The translations under genes were made by a program, and so were the position numbers. DNA of 64,000 nt from Monocercomonoides exilis (Eukaryota > Preaxostyla > Oxymonadida > Polymastigidae), in contig LSRY02000017.1 in assembly GCA_001643675.2 (NCBI GenBank), positions 434,001 to 498,000 of the forward strand, written 5' to 3'. This document shows, one piece after another, positions 1-13,624 of the stretch; within the stretch, counting starts at the first letter, position 1, and each line of letters starts with the position of its first letter. Under the pieces are notes generated by a model that saw only the letters and a program-made list of their open reading frames with translations, made no database searches and was not told the origin of the DNA.

Positions 1-602
1 GGCTTTATGATGAGGGTATACATGTGAGTGTAGTTATCATGAACCGTCTCCATCATTGTACGTGTCTGAAATGTATAGTTACCAAATTTCATGATGAAGT
101 GGAGAGGAGTACTAACATCTGATCTATAATCCGCACCAAACATAATTTCATATGGATCTGATTCACAGAATTTTTTTTGATCAATTTCATCAGACAACAA
201 TTTAATATATGCACCAGTCATATTTGCTCGTTCTTCCATTTTGACTGTATATGAAATGATTAATAATTTACCCCTATTATCAATGTTTTGGCCAATATCA
301 GCTGTGAGATGATAAAACTTTTTGTTATCAAGCGTTTTCATTCCAACTTGAACATCCCAATTTCCAAAGAATGTCCCAGCATCCCATCCGACTCTTCCTC
401 TCATATTATCAGTCTTATGTGCATCAGATTCAACCCATCTTTTTCGCCAATTTTCTGATGTTAACATTAAATATAAGGCAATTCCAAGATTATAAAGTTT
501 AAATCAAAACATAAAACATATCAAATTCACACTATTAAATTCTTCGGAAAACCAAATCTTCGAGTAAGTTAACGAAAATAACAGGAAAACCACCAGCCCC
601 AT
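1..602 (-). CDS. CALR: calreticulin, N-terminal part (runs off window)
   Basis: ER-lumen Ca2+-binding lectin chaperone that helps fold N-glycoproteins. Exon 1 is 602..533 and exon 2 is 454..1, separated by a 78-bp intron (donor GTGTGA, acceptor CAG) that keeps the frame. The start at 602 gives a textbook signal peptide, MGLVVFLLFSLTYS, followed by KIWFSEEF, matching the mature calreticulin start. Exon 2 reads the conserved N-domain: NWRKRWVES, then a KFYHLTADIG stretch, YIKLLS, DQKKFCESDPYEIMFG and THMYTLIIKP. These are the typical lectin-domain signatures of the calreticulin/calnexin family. Only about 175 residues are inside the window, so the P-domain, the acidic C-domain and any ER-retention signal cannot be seen. 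Calnexin is the alternative, but the short signal peptide followed directly by the N-domain fits calreticulin better. Confidence 0.93.
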
Positions 603-649
603 TTTGATTCAACGCGATAATGGAAATGATCATATACCCATAAAATTTC
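603..649. promoter_or_regulatory. 47-bp divergent intergenic region (calreticulin/ferlin)
   Basis: Only 47 bp separate the calreticulin start codon (602, minus) from the ferlin start codon (650, plus). Any core promoter and 5' leader for both genes must lie here or overlap the coding exons. I see no recognisable element beyond AT-rich sequence. Confidence 0.55.
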
Positions 650-3592
650 ATGGAAGCTCTTGAGAGAGCCGAATCATCCCGTAATGCGGGGCCTGGAGGG
701 GTCCAGCAATTCTCAGTAAGAATTTGCGTTATAGAATGCAGAGATTTAAAGGCTAAGTGCGTTTTATTTTGATTTTTTTATAACTTTATTCAATTATCAA
801 ACATAACTATTGTATTAGAAACAAAAATATGATGTCTGATCCGGTGTGCTATATACGCACTTGTGGAGAATCTCAGCACACTACCATAAAGAAGAAAACA
901 CTTTCGCCATATTGGGAAGAAATGTTTTTCTTTGATGTGAAAGTTACCAGGCAACAATTTAATGATGCAAAGATACAGTTCCAGGTATTTAATGCGAATA
1001 CATTTAAAAGAAACGAACTCATTGGAGCGTTCGAATTTGATTTGGTATGCTTGATTGAATTTTTTGAAATTTAGAATAAAAATCACTTCGAAAAAATTTC
1101 TTATAGTCTCGTGTATATGGTGAAGAAAATCACGAAGTGTGGAGAAAGTGGGTGGGATTGTATAACAATGATGCAGGTGCTGATTTGCAAGGTTATCTGC
1201 GCATTTGCATCACTGTTCTTGGACCCGGAGATATTCCTCCAAATCATGACGATGACGAAGATGATGAAGAGGTCGAAGGAGATGACCTTCAAAAAATGGT
1301 TTTGCTCCCTCCTCAGATTGAAAGGATCGGATATGAACTGCTTGTTCGCGCATATAGAGCTGAAAAATTACCAAAAATGGATACATGTTTGCAAAAAATT
1401 TCCTTGAAGATTTATAAGCAGATTTTTTAATGATGTTTTTTTTTTCATTATTGAAACAAATATGACTTACAGTTGGAAAGGTTGATTGCTTTATCCAAGC
1501 ACAATTTGCAGCAGAAAAGAATGAGACAGATGTGGTGAAAGAAAACTACAATCCAATTTGGAACACCGAGCTCCGTGTGCCTGTGTATGTCCCTGCAATG
1601 ACTGACCGTGTGATGATCCGAACTATGGACTGGGAGAAGCTCGGCGATCCACGTCCGATAGCTACAATGAATTTCAAGTGGTCCTCTATTGTGTTGGATC
1701 ATTTTGGGCCGGCTTGGGTTAACACGTTTGTGTTGTTCATTATTTTAAGCTAAAATAAAAGTTATGTTCTTCTTAAATGATTTGATGCTTCTTTCTCAAT
1801 TAACAAAAAATCTTGGATGATAAATATTTTCATTTATTCCTCATACTCTTTTTTTTCACCTCTTCACACTTGACTTTCATACACAATTTCGACCTCCTTC
1901 AATAACATCCACTTGATTAGATATGGCGCCTACCCCGTCTCAATGCGTGACAAAGCACAGTTCGCAAAGGCCATCACTGCCATTGCGCGAATCAATGCAG
2001 GCGATATTCCTGCGTCCCATTACAAAGGAAGAGTTTTGCTGACTCTGCTTGGAGAGAGAGTGGAAGAACCTCGCTTGGGAATGGCTCCTATTGCTCCCTG
2101 CGAAGAGCCAGCCACGGAGAAATACGTGTTGCGGTTCGATTTATTTATGGGCACGGAGATTCGGTGCAAGTTTCTGGACAAAGTGTGTGTGTATTGTCGT
2201 GTCGGGCACCACGAGCTGAAGTCGAAGAAGATTGAGATGAAGCAAGGGCGTGTGGAGTGGTTCCAGCAGTTCGAGGAGCTGCACATGGTGTGGCCGAAGG
2301 ACCTGAGCCAGGTTCCGGACATTGTCATCGACATCGAGTCAGACAACACCATCATCGGCACCTCGCGCGTGGGATACCTCCGCATGCGCTGCGACGAGGT
2401 GCTGGGGTGGTCGCACACACCCGAATGGCACACGATCGTCCCCGACAGAACCAGCTCTGTCTACACAGAAGGCGAAGTGAGTGGGTTTTTGCTGTTGAAT
2501 GTGAATTTCGGAGTGGAGTCGGACTCCATCCCGCGCCGCACGCCTGTCATGCGGCCGCCCACGAACCCGTACCAGGTGCGTGCACACATCTACCAGGCGA
2601 GAGAGCTTCCAGCAGCAGACGACACAGGAACCTCTGACCCGTTCGTGATGATCACCTTTGGCGGAAAAAGTGTGAAGACGCGGTTTATCCCACGGACGCT
2701 GTATCCGATCTGGTACTCCACGCTCACGCTGGACGTGGATTTGGCTGAGGATCCGTTGATGGTGCCGCCGCTGATTGTGATGGTGTACGACCACAACACA
2801 CTTGGCTCGAACGATCTGATCGGCCGCACAGAAATCCCCTTCACGACGATGACGCGCCACGTCCCGCCAGAGCCGAAGTGGAACGAGTTGTACGTGGGCG
2901 ACGCCGACGAGAAAGAAGGAGAGCTTTTGGCGTCGTTCCAGCTGATCCCGCGAGACGAGGCGGCACAAGAGCCTGTACAGTCCATCCGCCCTGCCATGAA
3001 GCCCTGCGTGGTCGAGTTCCGCTGCATCGGCCTGCGGAATCTCGTGTCAAAACGCATTTTTGGCATCTCTAACCCGTTTTTGGAGGTTGACTGTGGAGAG
3101 ATCAAGACGCTGCAGAAGACGAGTGCGTCTAACACTCCCTCTGCTACATCACCGAATCTTTTGGAGGTGATGAACTTCAAAGTGGATTTGCCACTCAATC
3201 CTCTGTATGCACCCACTCTGAACTGCCGGGCGTATGACACAGGAATCAAGAACACTCTTCTGGGCACAACGTCAATTCCCCTGGGGCCATATATCCCGTG
3301 GAGCAATGAAGAGAAGCCGCAGAACAACCTGCCGGTGCGTGTGGATGTGATACCCGGGGCAGAGGCAGATCCAGAGATGCAGATGATGATGGAGGAGCAG
3401 CTGACGCCGGAGCAGTTGGCGCAGAGAGAGAAAGAAGAGAATCTGAGGAAGCTGAAGGAGAAGATGGACAACCTGATTCCAGAGGATATTACGCAGTGCA
3501 ACATGATATCGACAGAGCAGTTTGAGTTTGATCAATCGGAGGATGCTGAAGGTTTGGAGAAGACTTAATGCATAATTGAGAGAGAAAGAGAA

Positions 3593-3627
<35 letters not shown>

Positions 3628-5391
3628 AAGAGAGAATAAGTACTCTCTTTTGAAGGATGAAAAATGTTCTAAAAGAACTTTTTCAAACTCAAAAGATGCT
3701 GAGATAACTGTTTTGTATTTCTTTATTCATTTAATATCAAACAACCTTCATTCCCTATTTTTTTTAATGTAACATTTCCATTCATCATTTATTTTCTATT
3801 TTATTTAAATAAATATCCATTATATACTTCAGGAGTCCGAACGATGCCAGATGTAGCTGAGACGAAGATGGGGAAAGAGGCGAAAGAAGACAACGAACAG
3901 AAGACGATCGACCACGAACTGGAGTTCGATCTGAAGAAGCCTCCCTTCGACGAGTTCTCTCTGTGGCGCGGGCAGAAATTCGGCTTGTCCGCCCTGTCTA
4001 AAATTCTAGCAGACAAGTCACAGCCGGCAGGCACACGCACCATTGTCGGCAAAGTGAAGGCGAACTTGACTGTCTTCACAGCAGATGTCGCACCAAAATC
4101 GCCGATTCCTGCACAGACTGCTATTCGCGAGCAGTATGCCCCGCAGCCGTATGTTGTGCGCTGCTACATCCTGAGGGGCAGGCAGATGGTTCCTGTGGGC
4201 TCCTCAGGAAAGGCGTCGCCGTACATCAAGATCTACAACGGACTCAACAAGGAGAACATGATCATCGACAAGGACAACAAGAAGCCGAAGACGCTGAAGC
4301 CCGACTTCTACAAGTGCTACCAGCTCCCTGCACTCATCCCCGGAAACTCAGACCTGAACATCGAGGTGTGGGACCACAACCGCATCGGCTCCGACGATCT
4401 GATGGGGCGGACGGTGATTGACCTGGAGACGCGGCTGATGTGCGACCACTGGCGGGCGATGGCTCCGAAGCCGATTGAGTGGCGGGCGCTGTGGTCTCCG
4501 GCCTCGTCGTTTCCACAGGGTAAGATTGAGATGTGGCTGGAGATTATGACACCAGAAGAGGCAAGGCTGAACCCGCCGAAGGAGATATCACCTCCGAAAC
4601 AGGAGAACTGGGAGCTGCGTGTGGTGGTGTGGAATGCGAAGGATGTGGTGTTCAAGGACATCAAGAAGAACTCGCCGCTGAAGAAGATGGACAAGCTGCA
4701 AGGGCAGACGTGCGACCAGGAGACGCTCGACAGGGCGCTCTCGAAGAACTTCTGCCAGCGGATGTGCTCGTGCGACAACGACCTGCTCGACAAGGACTCG
4801 TCAGACATCTTTGTGACCGGCCAGATGGAGCTGATGAAGGACAAGCAGGAGACAGATGTTCATTGGCGCTCGCAGGACGGTGTGGGCAACTTCAACTGGA
4901 GATTAGTGTTCAATGTCATCTTGCCCTGCCACGTGCCACGACTGAAGCTGCAGATCTGGGACAAAAACATGCTCTCTGCGAACGACTCCATTGCAGAGGC
5001 AATTCTGCATCTGGGCGGGATATTTAAGAAGGGGTACAGAACCAAGCTGGATCAGAACATAAGAAAGCAATGGATCATCCTCACTCATCCGATGTTTGCT
5101 GGGCCACAGGGGCAGCTGGAGCTGTCAATCGATGTGGTGAATGAAGATCACTACAAGTCGAGCCCTGTGGGAAAGGGGAGAGCAGAGCCCAATCAGGATC
5201 CTCCACTCGAAGAACCAAAAAGACCAGATGTTTCGTTCCCACCATGGGCAGTCCATAAACGAGCGAAGCTTACATTTCAGGCATACAAAACGAGATTAAT
5301 TTTCTGGGGCATTATTGCAATAATAGTCATTGTTGCTATTCTCATCTTGATTTTGGCTATTGTTATCGGAGGAGGTGGAAACTCCAAGTGA
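650..5391 (+). CDS. ferlin-family multi-C2-domain membrane protein
   Basis: Type II tail-anchored protein of the dysferlin/otoferlin family, known for Ca2+-dependent vesicle fusion and membrane repair. Six exons: 650..756, 819..1044, 1107..1386, 1473..1725, 1921..3551 and 3833..5391 (4056 nt, 1351 aa). Every junction is in frame. Residues about 17-110 are a C2 domain (SDPVCYIR), followed by the FerI segment (EVWRKWVGLYNND). A second C2 lies at about 175-275 (LPKMD, then NPIWN). Further C2 domains lie at about 503-600 (TSDPFVMITF), 650-745, 939-1035 and 1090-1230; the last has the ferlin-specific TDVHWRSQDGVGNFNWR. A single hydrophobic helix at about 1321-1347 is followed by a few residues, as in all ferlins. 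No C2A domain precedes FerI, and calreticulin bounds the upstream side, so this is a short form. The 281-bp last intron could be mistaken for an intergenic gap, but the frame and domain order join across it. Confidence 0.92.
3577..3636. repeat. purine-rich (GAGAAA)n tract in ferlin intron 5
   Basis: Imperfect tandem AGAGAAAG units of about 60 bp lie just inside the 5' half of the last ferlin intron (3552..3832). They explain why the reading frame appears to stop here. Confidence 0.85.
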
Positions 5392-5908
5392 AAGGAATGA
5401 AATAAATAGTCTTCATTTCATTTTGCCCTTTCAGTTGTTTATCGAGAGCATTTTGCTATTTTATTTCTCCTCTTGCCATCGTGCTTCTCCGTGCCTTCTA
5501 CTCACATCTTATTTTTGGTACAACCATCGAAAACTCACGTCACAAAAATCCTTCAACTTCCAATTCATTTCACTTTGCTCTAATCCAACACCATTCGCCA
5601 TCGATTATGTTCCTCAAATGGGAACTTATTATTTGTTAATTATTTTCTTTTCAATTTTGTTGTTTTGCTGCATGGTGCCATCTCTTCGTGTTACTTTTTT
5701 TTGAAGAGATTTTAACCTCTGTTTTTTTGTTTTTAAAATGAACGTCATGTTTGTGAAATGCCAATCAAAATATTGCTTTGGCATTTTTTTTGATTTCTTT
5801 TTGAAGAAAAATAAAATAAAAATGTTCATCATCCTGAGGTTATTTGTTGCAAAATTAATGAGAAATGCTCAAGAAGAAAAATGGATGACAAAATTTTAAT
5901 TATGATAT
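5392..5908. other. convergent 3' intergenic region
   Basis: This AT-rich gap lies between the 3' ends of ferlin (plus) and the ubiquitin fusion (minus). AATAAA at about 5401 is a candidate polyadenylation signal for ferlin. I see no coding homology; the small open frames here are random. Confidence 0.6.
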
Positions 5909-7314
<1,406 letters not shown>

Positions 7315-10300
7315 ATGTCGTTTCCCGAATGGCCAGACAAAGCGGAAATAAGCGCTATGATGGAAGCTAGAGAACTTGCATTTTTTCAGTCCAGAGGAGG
7401 AATTCCATCAATTTTACAAGCATTTCACACAAGTGTTGATGGATTGGATCCCAATAATTTAGATTCTGAAAAAAGAATGGAATTGTATGCTCAAAAATTA
7501 TATTAATTTCTCAATTCTGTTGTATATAAAATTTTTTATTTTGCTCATTTTTAATTATCTTTGAAAGATACGGGCGTAATGAATATGCAAAACCGGAATC
7601 AAAATCTTTCTTTAGATTATTTTTGGAAGCTTTTAACGATACAACACTTATTATATTGATGGTTTTGGCTTTAATATCATTGATTATTGCTGGAGCCGTG
7701 GAACATATGGCAGATTTATCGTGGCTTGATGGAGCTGCAATTCTTCTGACTGTTGTTGTGGTGACTTGTTTGTAACTTGTTTTTTATTTTACCAATTTAT
7801 ATATTTTTGTATGATTGTGAAGTGGTTACTGCGTGGAACACATGGTCACAAGAGCGTCAATTTCAAAAATTGAATGAAAGACAAAAAGATCGAGATGTTG
7901 TGGTTATTAGAGGTGGCGTACCACAAAAAATTTCAATTCTTGATTTGCTTGTTGGAGATGTTTTCATTATTACAACTGGGGATATATTGCCCGCTGATGG
8001 AATTTGCCTTGAATCAAATAACATTAGCTGTGATGAAGCAGCAATGACAGGTGAATCAGATCTAATCAGAAAATCACCAGAAAAACATCCGTTTTTGCTT
8101 TGTGGGTGTAAAGTTCAAACAGGCTATGGAAAAATGGTTGTTGTTGCTGTTGGAATGGACACACAATATGGAATATTAAAGAAAGCAATTTTAACATCAA
8201 GTGAAGAAAGAGAAGATACTCCTCTTCAACAAAAGCTTGATACACTTGCAAAACGTTTGCTATTTTAAATGAAATCGATGATCTTTACATTATAATTATT
8301 GTCAATTAATCATTTTGTTCCTGTTGTTATTTATATTATAATTTTAATTATTATTATTTCTTAGAAATTGGATATGTTGGAATGGCCGCAGCTGTTTTTG
8401 TGCTTCTTCTTCTTATCATCTTCTGGCTTATTCCAGCTATTCAAGAACCAGACCACTTTAAGACAGGCTCCTATTGGATCTTGCTGGTCGATTACTTCAC
8501 AATTGCCGTTTCAATTGTTGTGATGGCTGTGCCCGAGGTTTGCAATTAACAGTTCAATTAGAATTAACATCCTTTCACAATTATGAAACTCTTAATTATT
8601 TCTTATTGTAAACACTTTCTTTTAATCAATACATTTAACAGGGTTTGCCCTTAGCTGTGACAATTGCGCTGGCATATTCGATGGGGCGGATGCTTGCTGA
8701 TAACAACCTTGTGCGTGTGCTGTCTGCATGCGAGACGATGGGTGGGGCCACGACCATCTGCTCAGACAAAACAGGAACACTCACCAAGAACATGATGACT
8801 GTGACACACGGCTTCTTTGACGGCAAGCTTATTGACCTCGCAGACCCGAATACAGAACAGGCAGGCGGAATGAACAACGGGTTTATGAATCCATACGGAA
8901 ACGAAGCAGAGCAGTATGCCCAACAACAGGTGACCCATCATGTGTCACTGAACCAGCTGTCTGAAGAATACATGTCTCTGCTGACCGAAGCCATCTCCCT
9001 GAACTCGTCGGCCAATCTGTCTGTGGATGAGCACGGGATGATCAGCTACCTGGGGAATGTGACAGAATGTGCACTGCTTCAGTTCTCGCGCGAGCTGGGT
9101 GTTGACTACTCTGCTATTAGGAAGCGGGAGGTGGTTGCGCAAACATTCCCGTTTTCGTCAGAGAAGAAGCGGATGACAGTCGCAGTGGACAAAGGGAGCA
9201 GCTATCGCGTGTACACAAAGGGAGCAAGTGAGATTGTGGGCAACTTGTGCACGCAGATGGTGGTGAATGGAGGACAGCTGCTGAACATCTCAGCAAATGA
9301 CAGGATTGAAATAAACAACGTGATCAACCAGATGGCATCGATCGGGCTGCGGACAATAGCAATTGCTTACAAAGACATCAGAAAATCAGATGTTCCACCA
9401 CCAGAAACTCAAAGCTCATCATCATCATCTTCTTCCTCTTCATCATCTCATCATGCACCAAGTGGCTCAACTGATTCTAATCAAGCACTGTCGATGCAGA
9501 ACTCGCCAGCTGGGCTGGTGACTTATCCGTCTTCTGCATCAGCTTCAGGCAACTCAGCTCCGATTGAGAATTCATCGCGTCCTTCCTCCGCATTTTCGCA
9601 GAGCGGACAGCAGAAAGTGGACTACTGCCGCACACCTGTCACTTCACAGTACGAAGACATCCCCACAAACGAAGAGAGAAGAGATGAGAACATTGGCGAG
9701 AGGCTCAACCGCACGCCCATCCCAGGGATTGTTCCCTCTGCCTCGATTAACAGTGCAGGAAGCGAAGATCACTTAATGGGGAAACAGGCAGTGGGATCAA
9801 AGCCAGGCACTCCAAACAAGGAAAGTACCTCTGAGCAGCCTTTGATCCGCCCGGACAGAGACGAAGGCGACGAGCCGTCGGGTCCCTTTGGAGAGAAAGC
9901 ACCTGAGTCAGACATGATTCTCCTGGCTATCATTGGCATCAAAGACCCTCTTCGACCAGAAGTGAAGGCAGCTATGCAGGACTGCCACGATGCACACATT
10001 GTGGTACGGATGGTGACAGGGGACAACATCATCACTGCCATGCACATTGCAGAAGAGTGCGGCATATACGACCCGAAGATTGGGATTGCGATGGAAGGCC
10101 CGCTGTTCCGTGCGCTGAGCGACGAGGACAGGAAGAGAGTGCTGCCGCGTCTGCAGGTGCTGGCACGATCATCACCCATTGACAAGCTGACGCTAGTGAA
10201 TGGGCTGAGGGAGATGGGGCATGTGGTGGCTGTGACTGGAGATGGTACAAATGATGCGCCTGCTCTCTCAAAGGCAGATGTTGGATTTGCAATGGGCATA

Positions 10301-12007
10301 ACAGGCACAGAAGTGGCTAAGGACGCATCGTCTATCATTATCACTGATGATAATTTTGCGTCTATTGTGAAGGCAGTGATGTGGGGCAGAAATGTGTATG
10401 ATTGTATCCGGAAGTTCATCCAGTTCCAGCTGACTGTCAACATTGCTGCTATTGTTGTGTCTGTGTTTGGTGCGATCTTTGCCATCACTCCTTTGAGAGC
10501 TGTGCAGATGCTGTGGGTGAATCTAATTATGGACACACTCGCAGCACTGGCGCTGGCTACTGAAACACCCACACGTGTCTTGCTGAAGCGGAAGCCGTAT
10601 GGAAGAAACGACTCTATCATCTGCAAGTCGATGTGGCGGAACATCATCGGCGGGGCAGCGTATGAGGCGATCATTTTGATTGTGACGATGTTTCTGTGGG
10701 GCGAGAAATACTCAGACGCCACTTACCCTGCTGACACGAACTGGGCGGTTGAAAGATGCCCTCTGTTGGAGCCAAACGACATTGTCGAGTGTTCTCATGT
10801 GATGTTCCCCAAGTCAATTTGCCGGCGCTTTCTTCTTGACCACAACGTGGCTATCTTCTCAGAGGAGCATTTCTCGTTCGTGTTCAACACATTCATCTGG
10901 ATGCAGGTGTTCAACTGGATAGCGTCGAGAAAGTGCTACAACGAGATCAACTTCTTCGAGCGGATCTTGTCGAACCTGATGTTTGTGGGCATCTGGCTGT
11001 CGGTGTCTGCGCTGCAGATCATCATCATGCTTGTGCCTGGCATCAGAGACGCCTTCACCATCATCTGGATATCCGGACAGCTCTGGGGCTTTTCTTTCCT
11101 CTTTGCCATTCTCATCCTTCCAGTCAAGTTTATCCTCCATCTCATCAAAATGCCTGACCCGTTCAATGGAGAATTCGGCCTCATTCAGGAAGCAGAAGAA
11201 ACACTTGTACCGCCAGGCGTTTACAAATACGGTGTTTAAGTCGTTTTCTCTTTTGTTTTAATAATGCTTTATCTTTGTTTGCTACGCCGTCTTCTTATTT
11301 TATTGCTTCTTTTCTTTTCTTTCCTAATTTATTTATTTATTTATTTATTTTTATTTGACCTTTTTTTGCCTTTATATTCTATTTTATATTCTATTTGTTC
11401 TTTATTTTTTTTTCAATGCACAATTACAGAAGCTGTAGTGCCACAAGAATCATGGGTTGATCCCGAATCCAGTCAAAACAATGCCTCTTCATCATCATCA
11501 ACATCCTCCTCCTCCTCCTCTTCTTCCTCTTCTTCTTCTTCATATTCTGATTATCCTGTGGATTCAGGAACCGACCCAGCGCACCCTCAGCGCTCTGAAA
11601 GTGGCGCACTTGTGACTGTGAACTCAACCACCTTCCGGACAAACCCCATCGACGAGTTCGCCCCATCGCCGCTCACCTTCACTTCAACCTCCCAGTTCTC
11701 TCTCGGCCACTCTCCCTCGTCCACTTTCCCCACTTCAAATGGCTTCTACTCCCATCCTTCCACGTCTTCCCTCCGCTCCTCCGCAGAGCCTGTCTCTTTG
11801 GCTTCTTTACAAGCCATCGGCGAGCCTATCACTCGGACAGCGGACCATCGCTGGAGCATGGTGCGGCACCTTGTTATCGGCACGGCTAAATGGAGGCGCT
11901 TCCGCAAGCCGCTGATCCCGCAGGCAGGAGTCATCCACGTGACGGAAGAGTTTCTCGATCCAGAGGAAGCATATCATCGCAATCTTCCTTTGGAGCGAAT
12001 GAAGTGA
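7315..12007 (+). CDS. plasma-membrane-type Ca2+-transporting P-type ATPase (P2B)
   Basis: Pumps Ca2+ out of the cytosol using ATP. Six exons: 7315..7484, 7568..7767, 7823..8254, 8365..8537, 8642..11231 and 11430..12007 (1380 aa). All junctions are in frame, and the start is the first ATG (MSFPEWPDKAEI). Motifs: actuator-domain TGES at about 198, PEGLPLAVT at about 323 in TM4, the phosphorylated Asp of SDKTGTLTKN at about 367, and the hinge TGDGTNDAPAL at about 857. The C-terminal transmembrane bundle includes VNLIMDTLAALALATE, the P2B TM6 signature that distinguishes PMCA from SERCA. Two departures from standard pumps: a serine-rich, low-complexity insertion of roughly 150 residues (from about 580) between the nucleotide-binding and phosphorylation segments, and a separate last exon. 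That exon encodes a Ser-rich linker and a basic/aromatic segment (RWSMVRHLVIGTAKWRRF) that could serve as a calmodulin-binding autoinhibitory region. Confidence 0.95.
11319..11352. repeat. (ATTT)n tract in last Ca2+ ATPase intron
   Basis: Tandem TTTA/ATTT units lie inside the 198-bp intron 11232..11429. Similar TTTA tracts occur 3' of the gene (about 12022-12060) and in the importin-like gene's last intron (about 25588-25616). Confidence 0.75.
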
Positions 12008-13624
12008 AACTGGTTGGTTTTATTTTTTTATTTTATTTTATTTTATTTTATTTATTTAAAGAGCCATGTATATAGTTCCATAGAAATGTGGATGATTTGA
12101 TAAATGTTGCTTTTTATAAACAGAAAGAGAAAAAGCGTTCAATTAGTATTGAAAGCAATAAAAAGCAGTTTTTATTGACTTGCGAAGCGGAGCATTTATT
12201 ATTACCATTTCCTTGTAATACGCACATCACTTATACAACACTTCAGTAAATGTCTTGTGTTCTTTTAAAGCTGATTATTTTTTATTTTTTATTTTTTCCC
12301 CCCTTAAAGTATAAAATTGACATGTCACAGATTTTTTATCTATTCAACTCTCAGTTTTTAACCTTATCTTCCCTTGTTTATTTCTTAATGTTATCAATAT
12401 TCATTCTTCTTCTTCTTCTGCATTAAGAATTTTTATAATGTAATTCTAGTTTTGCTCCTTGTGAATGCAATTTTTTTATTGTTTTCTTTTCTTTTCTTTT
12501 CTTTTCTTTTTCTTTTTATTTTCAGTTTTTTTCTTTTTCTTTTTCCTTTTGTATATGTTTGTTTTAATAAATCGATCAATCGAGTTCAGTTTTTTAAGAG
12601 ACTTATAGCAACTCCAAACATTTATCATGGATTATTGTATGTTGCTAATGAAAGTACTTTTTTACTCGTTCTTTTTATTCTTTAGCAATAAAATTCTATG
12701 CATCCTTTTTCAGATAGTTTCAGCTAACCTTCCTATTTTTTTATTTGATTTATAAAAGTCTTCTTATATTTGCTATCGAATTATTTGTATCGATTTTTGC
12801 ATTTTTTTTTATTTTAAGAGAAAAATTGAAACGATTAAAGCTTTTTACAACCTTTATATTATTTTGATTTTTCTGATTGTTGACTTGCCACACAGCACAA
12901 AATATATTCATCTTTTTTATTTTAATAAAATATAGACATCGCAACAATGATATTTTCTTTTCTCTTCTTTTATTGTATAAATAATCTTTTATTAAAAGGG
13001 AATGTGTAATTGTAAAAGATGGTGATAAACAAACTGATTATTGGGGAAAAAAATGTTTAATTAACGCTTCCATCATCAAGTTGCTCTCAAAACATCTTTT
13101 TTTAACTCCACAAAATTTCAAAAAGATTGATATTCAGTTAAAAAAAAAAAATCTTTATTCTGCGTTAATAATCTTTCACATTTAATGAGAAATCAAACAA
13201 ATGGAAAAAACAAAAATAACAAATAGTTAACGATGTGATAAAAATCGAATAAATTAAAAATTTGTGGTTAAAAAAAAAATAAAGTCATTTAGAGTACACA
13301 AAGAGTTATAATAAAAGGAATTCTTTTTAAAAATTCTCAAAATTAAAAAAAAAAAAAGCTAGAAATGCACTGAAACAATCATCAGATTCAGAAACAAAAT
13401 ATTGTACAAGAATTGAAAAGATGAGGGGTTTAAAGAAAAAATGTGATATTTAATTACCACGTTTCAACATTATATTGAAACACATCCAGAATACAACAAT
13501 AGAACCGCTTTTCTATACGCTTTTTTTATTTAAACTTCAAAATTATCAAAAGCATTCGTCACTTCTTTCTCACATACACATGCATATCTTCATCTTCCTC
13601 TTATCTCCATCCAACAACCCCAAC
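12008..13624. other. gene-free convergent region
   Basis: About 1.6 kb between the 3' ends of the Ca2+ ATPase and the minus-strand proline-rich gene. It is AT-rich, with (CTTTT)n runs near 12485-12510 and several A/T homopolymers. GCAATAAAAAGC near 12156 is a plausible polyadenylation signal. I found no exon with homology. Confidence 0.55.

Noticed and set aside
3552-3843. Ferlin region as two separate genes (650-3568 and 3844-5391)
   Set aside because: A GTTTGG donor at 3552 and a CAG acceptor at 3832 join the two reading frames exactly, and the C2 order and terminal membrane helix match one ferlin.
11264-12007. Independent gene downstream of the Ca2+ ATPase
   Set aside because: Its apparent start lies in T-rich intron sequence. 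A GT donor at 11232 and an AG at 11429 make it the last exon of the pump in frame.
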